This document shows positions 45,443 through 54,004 of a stretch of 64,000 bases of DNA, piece after piece (position 1 is the stretch's first letter; every line of letters begins with the position of its first letter). The position numbers and the translations under genes were made by a program. The notes under the pieces are model-generated. The model did no database searches. It saw nothing but the letters and a program-made list of their open reading frames with translations, and was not told where the DNA came from. This stretch comes from an uncultured Pelagibacteraceae bacterium (GTDB taxonomy: Bacteria > Pseudomonadota > Alphaproteobacteria > Pelagibacterales > Pelagibacteraceae), in assembly GCA_902571375.1 (NCBI GenBank), contig CACGBP010000001.1, forward strand, positions 208,967 to 272,966, written 5' to 3'.

Positions 45443-46739
45443 AATATTTTTTTTATTTACTTTATTTATTTTTATTTTCGGTTGTTCATTAAATAAAAAT
45501 TCAAAGTTTTGGACCTCATCAAAAAATATAGATTTAGATAACAATGAATTTACTGAAAAAATCATTGTAAAAGAATCTGCAATAAATAAAGAGTTCAACT
45601 CAAATATTAGGGTTATTTTAAAACCAAATATATCTGAGCAAAATTCTATTAATCGGAATTATAATTTTTATGGAAAAAATAATTTTGATAGCAAATTACA
45701 AAAATCTTCGAGATATAAATTTACAAAAATTAAAAACTTTTATCAATTTGAGCCAGAAGTGTCTATTAATGAAAAAAATATAATTTTTTTTGATGACAAA
45801 GGATCAATTTTACAATTTAATGAAAATTCAAATTTAGTTTGGAAAAAAAATTATTATACTAAATCTCAAAAAAAACTTAAACCAATACTTCAATTTTCTA
45901 ATAATAAAGAATTTCTTATTGTTGCTGATAATCTTGCAAAATATTATTTGTTAGATTTAAAGTCAGGAAAATTAATTTGGTCCAAAGATAATTTAGCCCC
46001 TTTTAATTCTCAAATAAAGATTTATAAGGATAAATTTTTTATAATTGATTTTTCAAACACCTTGAGATGTTTTTCATTGAAGAATGGAGAAGAGTTGTGG
46101 AATATAAAAACTGAAAACACCTTAATTAAATCACAAAAAAAACTTTCAATAGTAATCGTTAAAGATCAAGTAATTTTTAATAATTCTATAGGAGATATAA
46201 GTGCTGTTAACCTAAATAGAGGTGAACTTTTATGGCAATTACCAACCCAAAGTAGTGCAGTTTATGAGTCTGCTTTCTCTCTAGAGACATCTGAAATAAT
46301 TACTGATGGAAAAACACTATTTTTTTCAAACAATAATAATCAATTATTTTCGATAAATATTGAGACAGCTAGTATTAATTGGGAAAATAAAGTCAATTCC
46401 AGCATAAGATCTGCTCTTTTAGAAAATTATTTATTTTCAATTTCTTTAGAAGGTTATCTGATCGTTACAGAAGTAAACTCAGGTAATATAATTAGAATAA
46501 CTGATATATTCGCAAATTTTAAAAAAAATAAAAGATCTAGAATAAAACCTACAGGTTTTGTTGTTGGCTTGAATAAAATTTATGTTTCTACTAATATTGG
46601 TCGATTATTAATTATTGATATTGCTTCAGGTCGAACCACCTCAACACTCAAAATAGATAATGAAAAAATTGCACAACCATTTATTATAGATAAAGAACTT
46701 TTTGTAATTAAAGATAATGCAATAATAAAATTAAATTAA
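45435..46739 (+). CDS. bamB: BamB-like beta-propeller outer-membrane lipoprotein
   Basis: The product has 434 residues with a lipoprotein signal (FIFGC, lipid-attached Cys near residue 17). Repeated PQQ-type blades include LDLKSGKLIWSKD, SLKNGEELWNIKT, NLNRGELLWQLP and NIETASINWENK, forming an eight-bladed propeller expected for BamB. BamB helps the BAM complex insert outer-membrane beta barrels. The start codon is GTG and overlaps the previous stop by eight bases. It follows the YfgM-like gene as in many proteobacteria. Confidence 0.85.
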   Translation: MIRIFFLFTLFIFIFGCSLNKNSKFWTSSKNIDLDNNEFTEKIIVKESAINKEFNSNIRVILKPNISEQNSINRNYNFYGKNNFDSKLQKSSRYKFTKIKNFYQFEPEVSINEKNIIFFDDKGSILQFNENSNLVWKKNYYTKSQKKLKPILQFSNNKEFLIVADNLAKYYLLDLKSGKLIWSKDNLAPFNSQIKIYKDKFFIIDFSNTLRCFSLKNGEELWNIKTENTLIKSQKKLSIVIVKDQVIFNNSIGDISAVNLNRGELLWQLPTQSSAVYESAFSLETSEIITDGKTLFFSNNNNQLFSINIETASINWENKVNSSIRSALLENYLFSISLEGYLIVTEVNSGNIIRITDIFANFKKNKRSRIKPTGFVVGLNKIYVSTNIGRLLIIDIASGRTTSTLKIDNEKIAQPFIIDKELFVIKDNAIIKLN

Positions 46740-47170
46740 TGTTCTTAAAATTTCTGGAAAAAGTAGGTCGTAAAAAAATTGTTTTAGATAGAGGGCCATC
46801 CCATCCAAATTATCATTTAGCTAAACCTTGGATGAATCGATATTATGTTCTCTTCAGATATCGACCCAAATGGTTTCCATTTAATATCTTAATACATGAG
46901 ATGCTAGCAGACGATCATGGAGAAGGTGTTCATAATCACTTATGTCCTTATATTACAATCATTTTGAGAGGTGGATACTGGGAGACCACTATTAATGGTA
47001 AATTTTGGAGGAAACCTGGTTATATTGGATTTAGATCTGCAAATACTTATCATAGAGTTGATTTAAAAGAAGGGACTAAGCCTATGACAATTTTTATCCC
47101 TGGGCCTTTTGGGTTGAGAAAAGGTCCAAGATCAGAATATGGAATTGATTTTAAAACGAAAAAAAATTAA
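46739..47170 (+). CDS. Cupin-like conserved protein of unknown function
   Basis: The 143-residue protein looks like a single cupin. Part of a metal-type site is visible in H-G-E-G-V-H-N-H near residues 60-67, ITIILRGGYWETTI forms a beta strand, and a second His lies in ANTYHRVDL. A basic, Pro-rich N-terminal stretch precedes it. It overlaps the bamB and zapE genes by one base at each side. I know no assigned function; a small metal-dependent dioxygenase-like or sugar-binding role is possible but unsupported. Confidence 0.7.
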   Translation: MFLKFLEKVGRKKIVLDRGPSHPNYHLAKPWMNRYYVLFRYRPKWFPFNILIHEMLADDHGEGVHNHLCPYITIILRGGYWETTINGKFWRKPGYIGFRSANTYHRVDLKEGTKPMTIFIPGPFGLRKGPRSEYGIDFKTKKN

Positions 47171-48228
47171 TGCTCAAAAACTTTGAAGAAAAATTTAATT
47201 TTTATTGTGACTCAAACAATTTAGAAATCAATCATAATCAATTAATAGTTATTAAAAAATTACATGACTATTATAAAAAAAATTTTAGATCGTTAATATC
47301 TAACTTTTTCTTAAAAGAAAATTCAAAAAAAAGTTTTTATCTTTATGGAGATGTTGGTGTCGGAAAAACAATGATTTTAGATTTTTTTTTTAGTCAAATA
47401 AAACAGAAAAAAAAAAGACTTCATTTTAATGAATTTATGTTAAACTTTCATGATTTTGTTCAGGAAAGGAAAAATAAAAAAGAGCAAAATATTATCAGTT
47501 TATTTGTAAAAGATTTTAAATCAAAGACCTCTTTAATTTACTTTGATGAATTTCAAGTAACTAATATCGTTGACGCTATGATACTAGGAAAATTATTCGA
47601 AGAAATGTTTAAAGCAAATATTAAAATGATTTTAACTTCAAATACAAAAATATCAGATTTATATAAAGATGGACTTCAAAGAGATCAATTTAAACCATTC
47701 ATCAAAATTATGCAGGAAAAATCTGTTGAATATGAACTCAAAATTGAAGATGATTATAGAAAATCAAAAGAAAATCAAAGACAAAGATTTTTTTTTCCAT
47801 TAAATAAAGAAACTAATTTTAAGATAAATAAATTTTTTAGAACTATTTCAAAAAATAAAAAAAAACTTAATAAAATCTTAAACATAAAAGGAAGAAATTT
47901 TGAAATTCACAACTTCTATGAAGGAATATCTAGATTTGATTTTAAAGATTTATGTGATCAAAATCTAGGAGCAGAGGATTATTTAGAAATTGCAAAAGTA
48001 TCTAAATTTATTGTGATAGAAAATATACCACAATTTAATGATTTTAATTCAAATCAACAACTAAGATTTATAACATTGATTGATATCATTTATGATAAAA
48101 ATATTCCAATTGCTATTACGGCAAATCAAAACTTAGATCAATTCTCTTCCTCAAAATCATTAGAGAAAGAATTTAAACGTACTATTAGCCGCTTATATGA
48201 ATTAACCTCAAAAGATTATAAAATATGA
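47170..48228 (+). CDS. zapE: ZapE/AFG1-type AAA ATPase
   Basis: The 352-residue protein has Walker A LYGDVGVGKTMILDFF near residue 60, Walker B SLIYFDEFQVTN and a sensor LTSNTKISDLY. The ending RLYELTSKDY is typical of ZapE. Bacterial ZapE interacts with FtsZ in division; the mitochondrial relative AFG1 acts in respiratory-complex turnover. It overlaps yjbQ by four bases. Confidence 0.9.
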   Translation: MLKNFEEKFNFYCDSNNLEINHNQLIVIKKLHDYYKKNFRSLISNFFLKENSKKSFYLYGDVGVGKTMILDFFFSQIKQKKKRLHFNEFMLNFHDFVQERKNKKEQNIISLFVKDFKSKTSLIYFDEFQVTNIVDAMILGKLFEEMFKANIKMILTSNTKISDLYKDGLQRDQFKPFIKIMQEKSVEYELKIEDDYRKSKENQRQRFFFPLNKETNFKINKFFRTISKNKKKLNKILNIKGRNFEIHNFYEGISRFDFKDLCDQNLGAEDYLEIAKVSKFIVIENIPQFNDFNSNQQLRFITLIDIIYDKNIPIAITANQNLDQFSSSKSLEKEFKRTISRLYELTSKDYKI

Positions 48229-48644
48229 AACAGGAATTTTACAATCTTGAAATTAGTACCAATGGCCAAAAATTATATGAATTTACTGATCAAACAATTA
48301 AATGGGTAAAAAAAAATAAATTTCAAAACGGGATGATTAATCTGAGTATTCAACATACAAGTGCATCTTTAATTGTGCAAGAAAATGCAGATCCAGATGT
48401 CCAAACTGATTTGTTAAATTATTTTGATAATTTAGCTCCAATGAACAATAAATTATACGTTCATACTACAGAAGGAAAAGATGATATGCCTGCCCATATA
48501 AAATCAGCATTAACAAACAATCAAATTTCTTTAAGCATTAAAGAAGGTGAATTATTGCTTGGAACATGGCAGGGGATATATTTGTTTGAACATAGAATAA
48601 ATCCACAAACAAGAACAGTTATTCATCACTTTTTAGGAACTTAA
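48225..48644 (+). CDS. yjbQ: YjbQ/UPF0047 family (secondary thiamine-phosphate synthase-like)
   Basis: The 139-residue protein has IQHTSASLIVQENADPDV, the DDMPAHIKSAL segment with conserved His, and LGTWQGIYLFEHR near the C-terminus. These are the hallmarks of YjbQ, which forms a small oligomer and has weak thiamine-phosphate synthase activity in E. coli. Its cellular role is still unclear. It overlaps zapE by four bases and is convergent with the next gene. Confidence 0.9.
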   Translation: MKQEFYNLEISTNGQKLYEFTDQTIKWVKKNKFQNGMINLSIQHTSASLIVQENADPDVQTDLLNYFDNLAPMNNKLYVHTTEGKDDMPAHIKSALTNNQISLSIKEGELLLGTWQGIYLFEHRINPQTRTVIHHFLGT

Positions 48645-48650
48645 AAATTT

Positions 48651-49112
48651 TTATCTATAAGGATCGTAAGCCCATTGCAAGATTGCTTGTCTTTGTCTTT
48701 TTCTACAACCCAGATCGCCTTTTTCACAATTTTTTTCTATTGCCAAAACATGTCTTCTAAAATTTTTCCATCTTTTAATTTGAATTTCATCTATATGAGG
48801 AATTCTTCTTCCATTTGTAAATCTGCAATACCATTGAAACCAGCCCAATGGATCTTCTTTAAAAATCCATCCTTTTTCAATCCAATGTTCTCTAGATAAT
48901 CCAGAAACAATTTTAAATCTATTAAGACTAACATCAAAAGTTTTTCTTAGTTTGACATTTTTAAACCAGGATTTTGGGTACTCTTTTACATTTAAACCAA
49001 AATAAGCTCCTCCAAAAACGCCTAATTCCATCATTCTTTTTGGGGTTAGTTCAGGTTTAAAAATCTTATAAAAATCTAAATTTTCAACTTTTTTTTTTAT
49101 TATTTTTTTCAT
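48651..49112 (-). CDS. Conserved protein of unknown function, Arg/Trp-rich
   Basis: The 153-residue basic protein has no signal peptide or membrane segment. It contains clustered aromatics and basics (GWIFKEDPLGWFQWYCRF, then RRIPHIDEIQIKRWKNF) and two pairs of Cys (CEKGDLGC) near the end. I do not recognise a family for certain; similar proteins of unknown role are, to my memory, found in alphaproteobacteria and plants. It follows the diaminopropionate-lyase-like gene by ten bases on the minus strand, which may be a shared transcript. Confidence 0.65.
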   Translation of the reverse strand: MKKIIKKKVENLDFYKIFKPELTPKRMMELGVFGGAYFGLNVKEYPKSWFKNVKLRKTFDVSLNRFKIVSGLSREHWIEKGWIFKEDPLGWFQWYCRFTNGRRIPHIDEIQIKRWKNFRRHVLAIEKNCEKGDLGCRKRQRQAILQWAYDPYR

Positions 49113-49122
49113 GTGATCATAA

Positions 49123-50250
49123 TTATTGATTTATAAGTTTTTTATACATTTTCTCATCAGTATCACCTTCACAACCTATTAATAAGACGTTTGAATCTTT
49201 GTTTAATTTCATTTCTTTTTTTATTTTTTCGTCTTCACAACTTGCTATTAAACTAATTACTCCAGGTACAGAATTTTCACCAGCAATAATTTTTTCGTCA
49301 CTAAAGTTTGCATTACCAAGTAATCTCATAGTTTTAGCAATATCATCATCAGGTAAGCTAATACAATAATTAACTGAATTTTTTATAATCTCCCATGGGA
49401 CCAATGATACCTCTCCACAAGACATGCCACCCATAAGACTTTCTCTTTTGATGTCAATTTTTTCGATCTTTCCCGTTTTAATACTCTCTAAAACACAAGC
49501 GGCACTATCTGGCTCTACAACTATAATTGTGGGTATATTTTTTAAGTATCTTGCAACACCAGCAATCATTGCTCCAGCCATTCCCCCAACTCCAGCTTGT
49601 AAAATTATATGAGAGATTTCATTATTGTCTAGTTGATCAAATATTTCTTTCATCATTACTGAATAACCAGCCATGGTGTACTTTGGTACTAATAAATAAT
49701 TATCCCAAGCAACATCCTGAACAATGTGCCAACCGTTTTCTGTTGATTGTTTGATGCATTCAATTAAAGAATTTTCATAGTTTCCTTTAACTTTAATTAT
49801 TTCAGCCCCTAGATTTGCCATTGCTTGTCCTCTAGCATCACTTACAAACTCACTTATAAAAATTTTACATTTTAAACCAAGTCTTTTTGCGCCCCATGCA
49901 ACAGATCTTCCATGATTACCAGCTGTTGCAGTAGAGACTGTTATATCTTTATTTCCTTTTGAAATTTTTTCTACGGCATATGCTCCACCCAAAGCCTTAA
50001 ATGACTTTAAACTAAATCTTTTACTTTCATCCTTATAAAAAATTTTGTTAAGATTCAATTCTTTAGATAATTTACTCAAATTAATTAATGGAGTAGGCGA
50101 GTAACCATTCCATTTTTTTATACTTAAATAAGCATCATCAATTTCTTTTTTTGATAGTGATTTTAATATTTGTTCTTTTCTAAAAGAGAAATTTTTATTG
50201 GAAATAAATTCAGAATATCTCCAAAGATGCCCATTAGATAAAATTGTCAT
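49123..50250 (-). CDS. PLP-dependent lyase, diaminopropionate ammonia-lyase (DpaL/YgeX)-like
   Basis: The 375-residue fold-type II PLP enzyme has YSPTPLINLSKLSKEL, the cofactor-binding Lys segment KRFSLKSFKALGG, TATAGNHGRSVAWGAK and a Gly loop QAGVGGMAGA. The pattern matches diaminopropionate ammonia-lyase, which makes pyruvate and two ammonia from 2,3-diaminopropionate. Threonine dehydratase or hydroxyaspartate/ectoine-related dehydratases (EutB) are alternatives. It lies two bases after a glutamine-synthetase-like gene, which suggests an amine-nitrogen catabolic pair. Confidence 0.78.
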   Translation of the reverse strand: MTILSNGHLWRYSEFISNKNFSFRKEQILKSLSKKEIDDAYLSIKKWNGYSPTPLINLSKLSKELNLNKIFYKDESKRFSLKSFKALGGAYAVEKISKGNKDITVSTATAGNHGRSVAWGAKRLGLKCKIFISEFVSDARGQAMANLGAEIIKVKGNYENSLIECIKQSTENGWHIVQDVAWDNYLLVPKYTMAGYSVMMKEIFDQLDNNEISHIILQAGVGGMAGAMIAGVARYLKNIPTIIVVEPDSAACVLESIKTGKIEKIDIKRESLMGGMSCGEVSLVPWEIIKNSVNYCISLPDDDIAKTMRLLGNANFSDEKIIAGENSVPGVISLIASCEDEKIKKEMKLNKDSNVLLIGCEGDTDEKMYKKLINQ

Positions 50251-50252
50251 AT

Positions 50253-51578
50253 CTAACAGTCTAACGTATTATTTCTTTCCCACCTAGTAATAGCTTTTGT
50301 TTTGTCGAAACTTTCTTTTTGATTAAATTCTTTAATTTCAGAATTTCTGAGTTTTAAATAACTGTTTATAACATTTTGTCCAAATGCATCATTTATATCT
50401 TTATTATTTTTTAATTTATCAAGTGATTGTGTGAGTTCATCTGGAAGTTTTGGAAGATCAGGATATTTTTCATAATCTTCATACATATTACAGTCCAAAG
50501 GTTTACCTGGATTAATTTTATTTTTTAAGCCATCTAATCCTGCAGCCAATACACTTGCTTGTAACAAATACGGGTTAGCAGAACCATCCATTAATCTTAA
50601 TTCAAATCTTCCTGGATCTGGGATTCTAATCATGTGTGTTCTGTTATTGCCAGAATAAGAAATACTACTTGGTGACCATGATGCTCCTGATTTAGTAGGT
50701 GGGGCGTTAATTCTTCTATAACTATTTATTGTTGGATTAAAAAAAGCTGAAAGTGAAGATGCATTTTTTATTACACCTCCTAGAAAATTATATGCCATTT
50801 TACTTAAACCTAAACTATCTGATTTATCTAAAAATTTATTTTTTTTACCATCCCATACAGAGATATGTGCATGACATCCATTACCTGTTAAATTTTCAAA
50901 TGGTTTAGGCATAAACGTAGCTCTTAAACCATGCTTCTCTGCAATTGTTTTAACCATAAATTTAAAAAAGGCGTGCCGGTCTGCAGTCACCAAACAATCT
51001 GCATAATCCCAATTCATTTCAAATTGACCATTAGCATCTTCATGATCATTTTGATAAGGACCCCATCCCATTTCAATCATACAATCACAAATTTCCTTTA
51101 TTAAATCATATCTTCTCATTAAAGCTGATTGATCATAACAAGGTTTTGACTGTGTATCTCTAGGATCTGCTATTGAATTTCCATCAGGTGAAATTAAAAA
51201 ATATTCACATTCAACACCTGATTTCATTGTTAAACCTTTTTTTTCTAACTTTTTGATTTGTTTTTTTAGTATAATTCTTGGTGAAGCTTCAACTGGTTTT
51301 CCATTCATCCAAAGATCTGAAGCTAACCATCCAACTTCTTTATTCCAAGGTAATTGAATTAAACTATCTGGATCTGGTACTCCAAACATATCAGCATCTG
51401 CAGGAGTCATGTCTAGCCAAGCTGCAAATCCGGCAAATCCTGCTCCTGTTTCTTGCATCTCTTTAATAGCTTGAGCTGGAACTAATTTTGATCTTAATAC
51501 TCCAAATAAATCGACAAAACTAATTAAGAAGTATTTGATTTTTTTTTCTTTGGCTATTTTGAATAAATTTTTTGACAT
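50253..51578 (-). CDS. Glutamine-synthetase-like gamma-glutamyl ligase (second paralogue)
   Basis: The 441-residue GS-fold protein has an N-terminal beta-grasp domain, EYFLISPDG, NDHEDANGQFEMN, and PTINSYRRINAPP in the catalytic domain, and RFELRLMDGSANPYLLQA near the end. It is clearly a paralogue of the GmaS-like gene 6 kb to the right. Related GlnT/PuuA-type enzymes attach glutamate to amines such as ethanolamine, polyamines or methylamine. Coupling to a diaminopropionate-lyase-like gene argues for catabolic rather than assimilatory use. The substrate is not evident. Confidence 0.82.
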   Translation of the reverse strand: MSKNLFKIAKEKKIKYFLISFVDLFGVLRSKLVPAQAIKEMQETGAGFAGFAAWLDMTPADADMFGVPDPDSLIQLPWNKEVGWLASDLWMNGKPVEASPRIILKKQIKKLEKKGLTMKSGVECEYFLISPDGNSIADPRDTQSKPCYDQSALMRRYDLIKEICDCMIEMGWGPYQNDHEDANGQFEMNWDYADCLVTADRHAFFKFMVKTIAEKHGLRATFMPKPFENLTGNGCHAHISVWDGKKNKFLDKSDSLGLSKMAYNFLGGVIKNASSLSAFFNPTINSYRRINAPPTKSGASWSPSSISYSGNNRTHMIRIPDPGRFELRLMDGSANPYLLQASVLAAGLDGLKNKINPGKPLDCNMYEDYEKYPDLPKLPDELTQSLDKLKNNKDINDAFGQNVINSYLKLRNSEIKEFNQKESFDKTKAITRWERNNTLDC

Positions 51579-51595
51579 AAATTAGGTTAACATAG

Positions 51596-51751
51596 TTATT
51601 TTAAAAATGAAAAAATTGTTTCCTTATAATAAATTAGGTTAACTACAATAATTACAATTATAGCAAGTATGACTCCATATTTTGCTTTTGGAAAAGCAAC
51701 TCCACGCATTTTGCTTGGTCTTAACTCTTCGTTATTATTTTCTTCTGTCAT
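51596..51751 (-). CDS. 51-residue single-helix membrane peptide
   Basis: A short frame reads MTEENNNEELRPSKMRGVAF, then a membrane helix (ILAIIVIIVVNLIYY) and a short basic/aromatic tail. This Asn/Glu-rich N-terminus plus single helix layout is typical of real small membrane proteins rather than a random frame. It lies between the terminator of the amt operon and the glutamine-synthetase-like gene, 17 bases before the latter. No obvious Shine-Dalgarno is seen, so expression is uncertain. The function is unknown. Confidence 0.5.
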   Translation of the reverse strand: MTEENNNEELRPSKMRGVAFPKAKYGVILAIIVIIVVNLIYYKETIFSFLK

Positions 51752-51765
51752 TTAATGATTAGATT

Positions 51766-51796
51766 AAAAAAGGGCGCTACAATTTAAGTAGCGCCC
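51766..51796 (-). terminator. Terminator of the tdm/gmaS/mgs/amt transcription unit
   Basis: GGGCGCTAC and GTAGCGCCC pair perfectly around a seven-base loop. On the minus strand a T run follows (the A run at 51766-51771 on plus). It lies 16 bases after the stop of the 76-residue gene. Confidence 0.9.
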
Positions 51797-51811
51797 AAAT
51801 TTTATTTTTAA

Positions 51812-52042
51812 TTACCAGTCGGTAATATTGCTTTTATGATCATTTGGACCATGTCTTTTCCTTGAAAGTCTATCAAGTTCATCACTTTCAGACTTTGCGG
51901 TTAAAACATGCCAACCAACCCATAAAATAATTGCTAAAATTACTAGCAATCCTTCTGAGGATCCAGCACCAGGATAAACAGCACCTGCAACTTCTTCTGC
52001 AGGCTTGTTCAGGTGATCGATCCAATTTGTGACTGTTGCCAT
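51812..52042 (-). CDS. 76-residue membrane peptide co-encoded with Amt
   Basis: The protein has a hydrophilic N-terminus with NKPAEEVAGAVYPGAGSSEG, one membrane helix (LLVILAIILWVGWHVL) and a charged tail rich in Arg/Asp/Lys. A strong Shine-Dalgarno (AAAGGAG) precedes it 13 bases after the amt stop, and a terminator follows, so it is the last gene of the amt unit. I know no characterised homologue. A subunit or regulator of the transporter is the obvious hypothesis from position. Confidence 0.75.
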   Translation of the reverse strand: MATVTNWIDHLNKPAEEVAGAVYPGAGSSEGLLVILAIILWVGWHVLTAKSESDELDRLSRKRHGPNDHKSNITDW

Positions 52043-52054
52043 ATTGTTTCTCCT

Positions 52055-53455
52055 TTACCTGGTTGCGGATGAAACTGCTCTTTCATCTCTTTTAGCATCT
52101 TCCATTATTTCATAATCAAGTCCAGCTATCTCAACTTCACGTGGGATTCTTAATTTACCCATTCCATGAAGTACTTTAGCTATGATATAACCTGGTATTA
52201 GTCCAAGAACTACGAACATAATTAATGCTCCTAAGAACTGTCCTAATGGATTAATTGTAGCGTAAGTTGTTCCGTCCCACATAGCGCCAACACTGTAACC
52301 AGATGATGGATAACCATTTAGAACAAAACCGCAAATTACTAGACCAATAAATCCAGCATAACCATGTACTGCAACTGCACCTACTGCATCATCAATTTTG
52401 AACTTACGTTCAACCCAGTAATGTAGTTTGTATGAAATCACAACACCGATCATACCAATGATCATTGCTTGAATTGGATGATATAAATCATTTCCAGCTG
52501 AAGCGCATATGATACCTGCTAGTCCACTTGAGTAAGTCCAGAAAGGATCACCTTTTGCAATCCAATAACCGGCTAATAATCCTCCCGATAATGACATCAA
52601 GAAGTTAAAAGTAATACCACTAAGTGTAGTAGGGGTTACGTATATGTTTGTAGCTGTCCAATAACTTATGCCTTCCATACCGTATTCAGGTCCAAGATCA
52701 AAGATTGGTATATTACATGCTGCGTAGAAGCCCCAGAAACCAGTATAAATTAGAAATAATCCAATTGTAACTAACCAAGGATTTCTTGGTCCAATGTTTC
52801 TTGGTTCACCGCTAGATGAAAATTTTCCAATTCTTGGTCCCAAAACCATAAGAACACCTAAAGCAAATCCACCCGCAATTGCGTGAATTACTCCTGATGC
52901 ATAAGCATCATGGTATCCTAGAAGTTTAAGCATCCAGCCATCAAAGTGCCATCCCCATGCAGCGTCAATTGTCCAGAATACAGATCCTATTGCAATTGCC
53001 AAAATTCCAAATGCAAAAGTTGTAATTCTTTCGATGATTGCTCCTGAAACGATGGAAGCAGCTGTCCAAGAGAATAATAAGAATGCAGCCCAGAAGACAC
53101 CAGAAATGTGATCTCCTAAGTTTACAGCCATTAAGTCACTTGTTGCTTTATACCAAGTAGCACTAAAAGCAGAATCATCTGTAACTAGTGCAGCACTTTC
53201 ATTCATTATTGATGGTGCTAATCCCGGTCCTGTTGGGAAAGCCCAATAAATCCACCAACCAAATAAAAACCAAGTTACTGTTACCAAAGGTATCAGCATC
53301 GTGTTTTTCATAAGAGTATGTTGGTGATGTTTGTATCGAGAAGCTCCAACTTCATACATACAGAAACCGACGTGAATTAAAAACATCAGTACTACTGTTA
53401 CCCAGTAGTAAAATTCTGTAAATATAGTAGTAAGAGCACCTAACTGATCAGTCAT
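52055..53455 (-). CDS. amt: Ammonium/methylammonium transporter (Amt family)
   Basis: The 466-residue protein has about 11 membrane helices. The twin pore histidines appear in YASGVIHAIAGGFALG and VGAVAVHGYAGFIGL, and the conserved Asp eight residues before the first His is kept. The long sequence between helices (GSSSGEP-like loop at KFSSSGEPRNIG) and the Trp-rich start are divergent from E. coli AmtB. Given its neighbours for methylamine assimilation, it may carry methylammonium as well as ammonium. A GGAGAGAGG Shine-Dalgarno precedes it. A 124-base gap upstream could hold a separate promoter. Confidence 0.9.
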   Translation of the reverse strand: MTDQLGALTTIFTEFYYWVTVVLMFLIHVGFCMYEVGASRYKHHQHTLMKNTMLIPLVTVTWFLFGWWIYWAFPTGPGLAPSIMNESAALVTDDSAFSATWYKATSDLMAVNLGDHISGVFWAAFLLFSWTAASIVSGAIIERITTFAFGILAIAIGSVFWTIDAAWGWHFDGWMLKLLGYHDAYASGVIHAIAGGFALGVLMVLGPRIGKFSSSGEPRNIGPRNPWLVTIGLFLIYTGFWGFYAACNIPIFDLGPEYGMEGISYWTATNIYVTPTTLSGITFNFLMSLSGGLLAGYWIAKGDPFWTYSSGLAGIICASAGNDLYHPIQAMIIGMIGVVISYKLHYWVERKFKIDDAVGAVAVHGYAGFIGLVICGFVLNGYPSSGYSVGAMWDGTTYATINPLGQFLGALIMFVVLGLIPGYIIAKVLHGMGKLRIPREVEIAGLDYEIMEDAKRDERAVSSATR

Positions 53456-53579
53456 ATCCTCTCTCCATATTAGTTTCTGGAAGCCTATAAAATTTGTTAA
53501 GGTGTGACAAACAAAACAATCTTCTAAAACCTAGTATTAACAATAAGTTTTAAAAAAAAATCAACTTTAGATTGTGTAA

Positions 53580-53996
53580 TTAAAATTTTAAATATGCTTT
53601 TTTCAAATCAACAAGAGGATGTTTTGGGGACATTTGAAATTTTACTAAAAGCTCTCTAGCTATCATGTCTCTGTCTTGTTGATTATTTGGTAGCTTAATT
53701 GATTTAGGTATAGTTACCCAACCGTTAGCATTTCTACAAAATACAGCTGGTCTTCCTTCTTCATATCCCATATGAACATCTTCTAACCAATTAAGATCGT
53801 CCCATCCCATTGCTTCTACATATTTTTTTAGAAAAGGAGTCATCTTTGAATAATCTGGAAGGAGGTTAACATCGTATCTGTAACCGATTGATTGACCAAT
53901 CATCTTTTCTCTAGCAGTTTCTTTTTTCTTTCCTAACTGTTGGTCTTTAACAGTTACTGATTTCGAAACTTTCTTTTTATTTTTTTTCTTAGCCAT
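53580..53996 (-). CDS. 138-residue protein of unknown function in the mgs/amt locus
   Basis: The protein opens with a strongly Lys-rich tail (MAKKKNKKKVSKSVTVKD) and continues as a soluble domain with MIGQSIGYRYDVNLLPDYSKM, EDVHMGYEEGRPAVFCRNANGW and KFQMSPKHPLVDLKKAYLKF. No family is known to me. It follows mgsC by eight bases and mgsC itself has a Lys-rich start, so the pair may be partners. The position suggests a role in N-methylglutamate synthase assembly or activity, as inference. Confidence 0.75.
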   Translation of the reverse strand: MAKKKNKKKVSKSVTVKDQQLGKKKETAREKMIGQSIGYRYDVNLLPDYSKMTPFLKKYVEAMGWDDLNWLEDVHMGYEEGRPAVFCRNANGWVTIPKSIKLPNNQQDRDMIARELLVKFQMSPKHPLVDLKKAYLKF

Positions 53997-54004
53997 AAAT
54001 TCCT

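Noticed and set aside
50253..51578. Annotation as the housekeeping glutamine synthetase
   Set aside because: Motifs and length differ from GlnA type I, and the gene is coupled to a PLP lyase rather than glnB, so a gamma-glutamyl-amine ligase is more likely.
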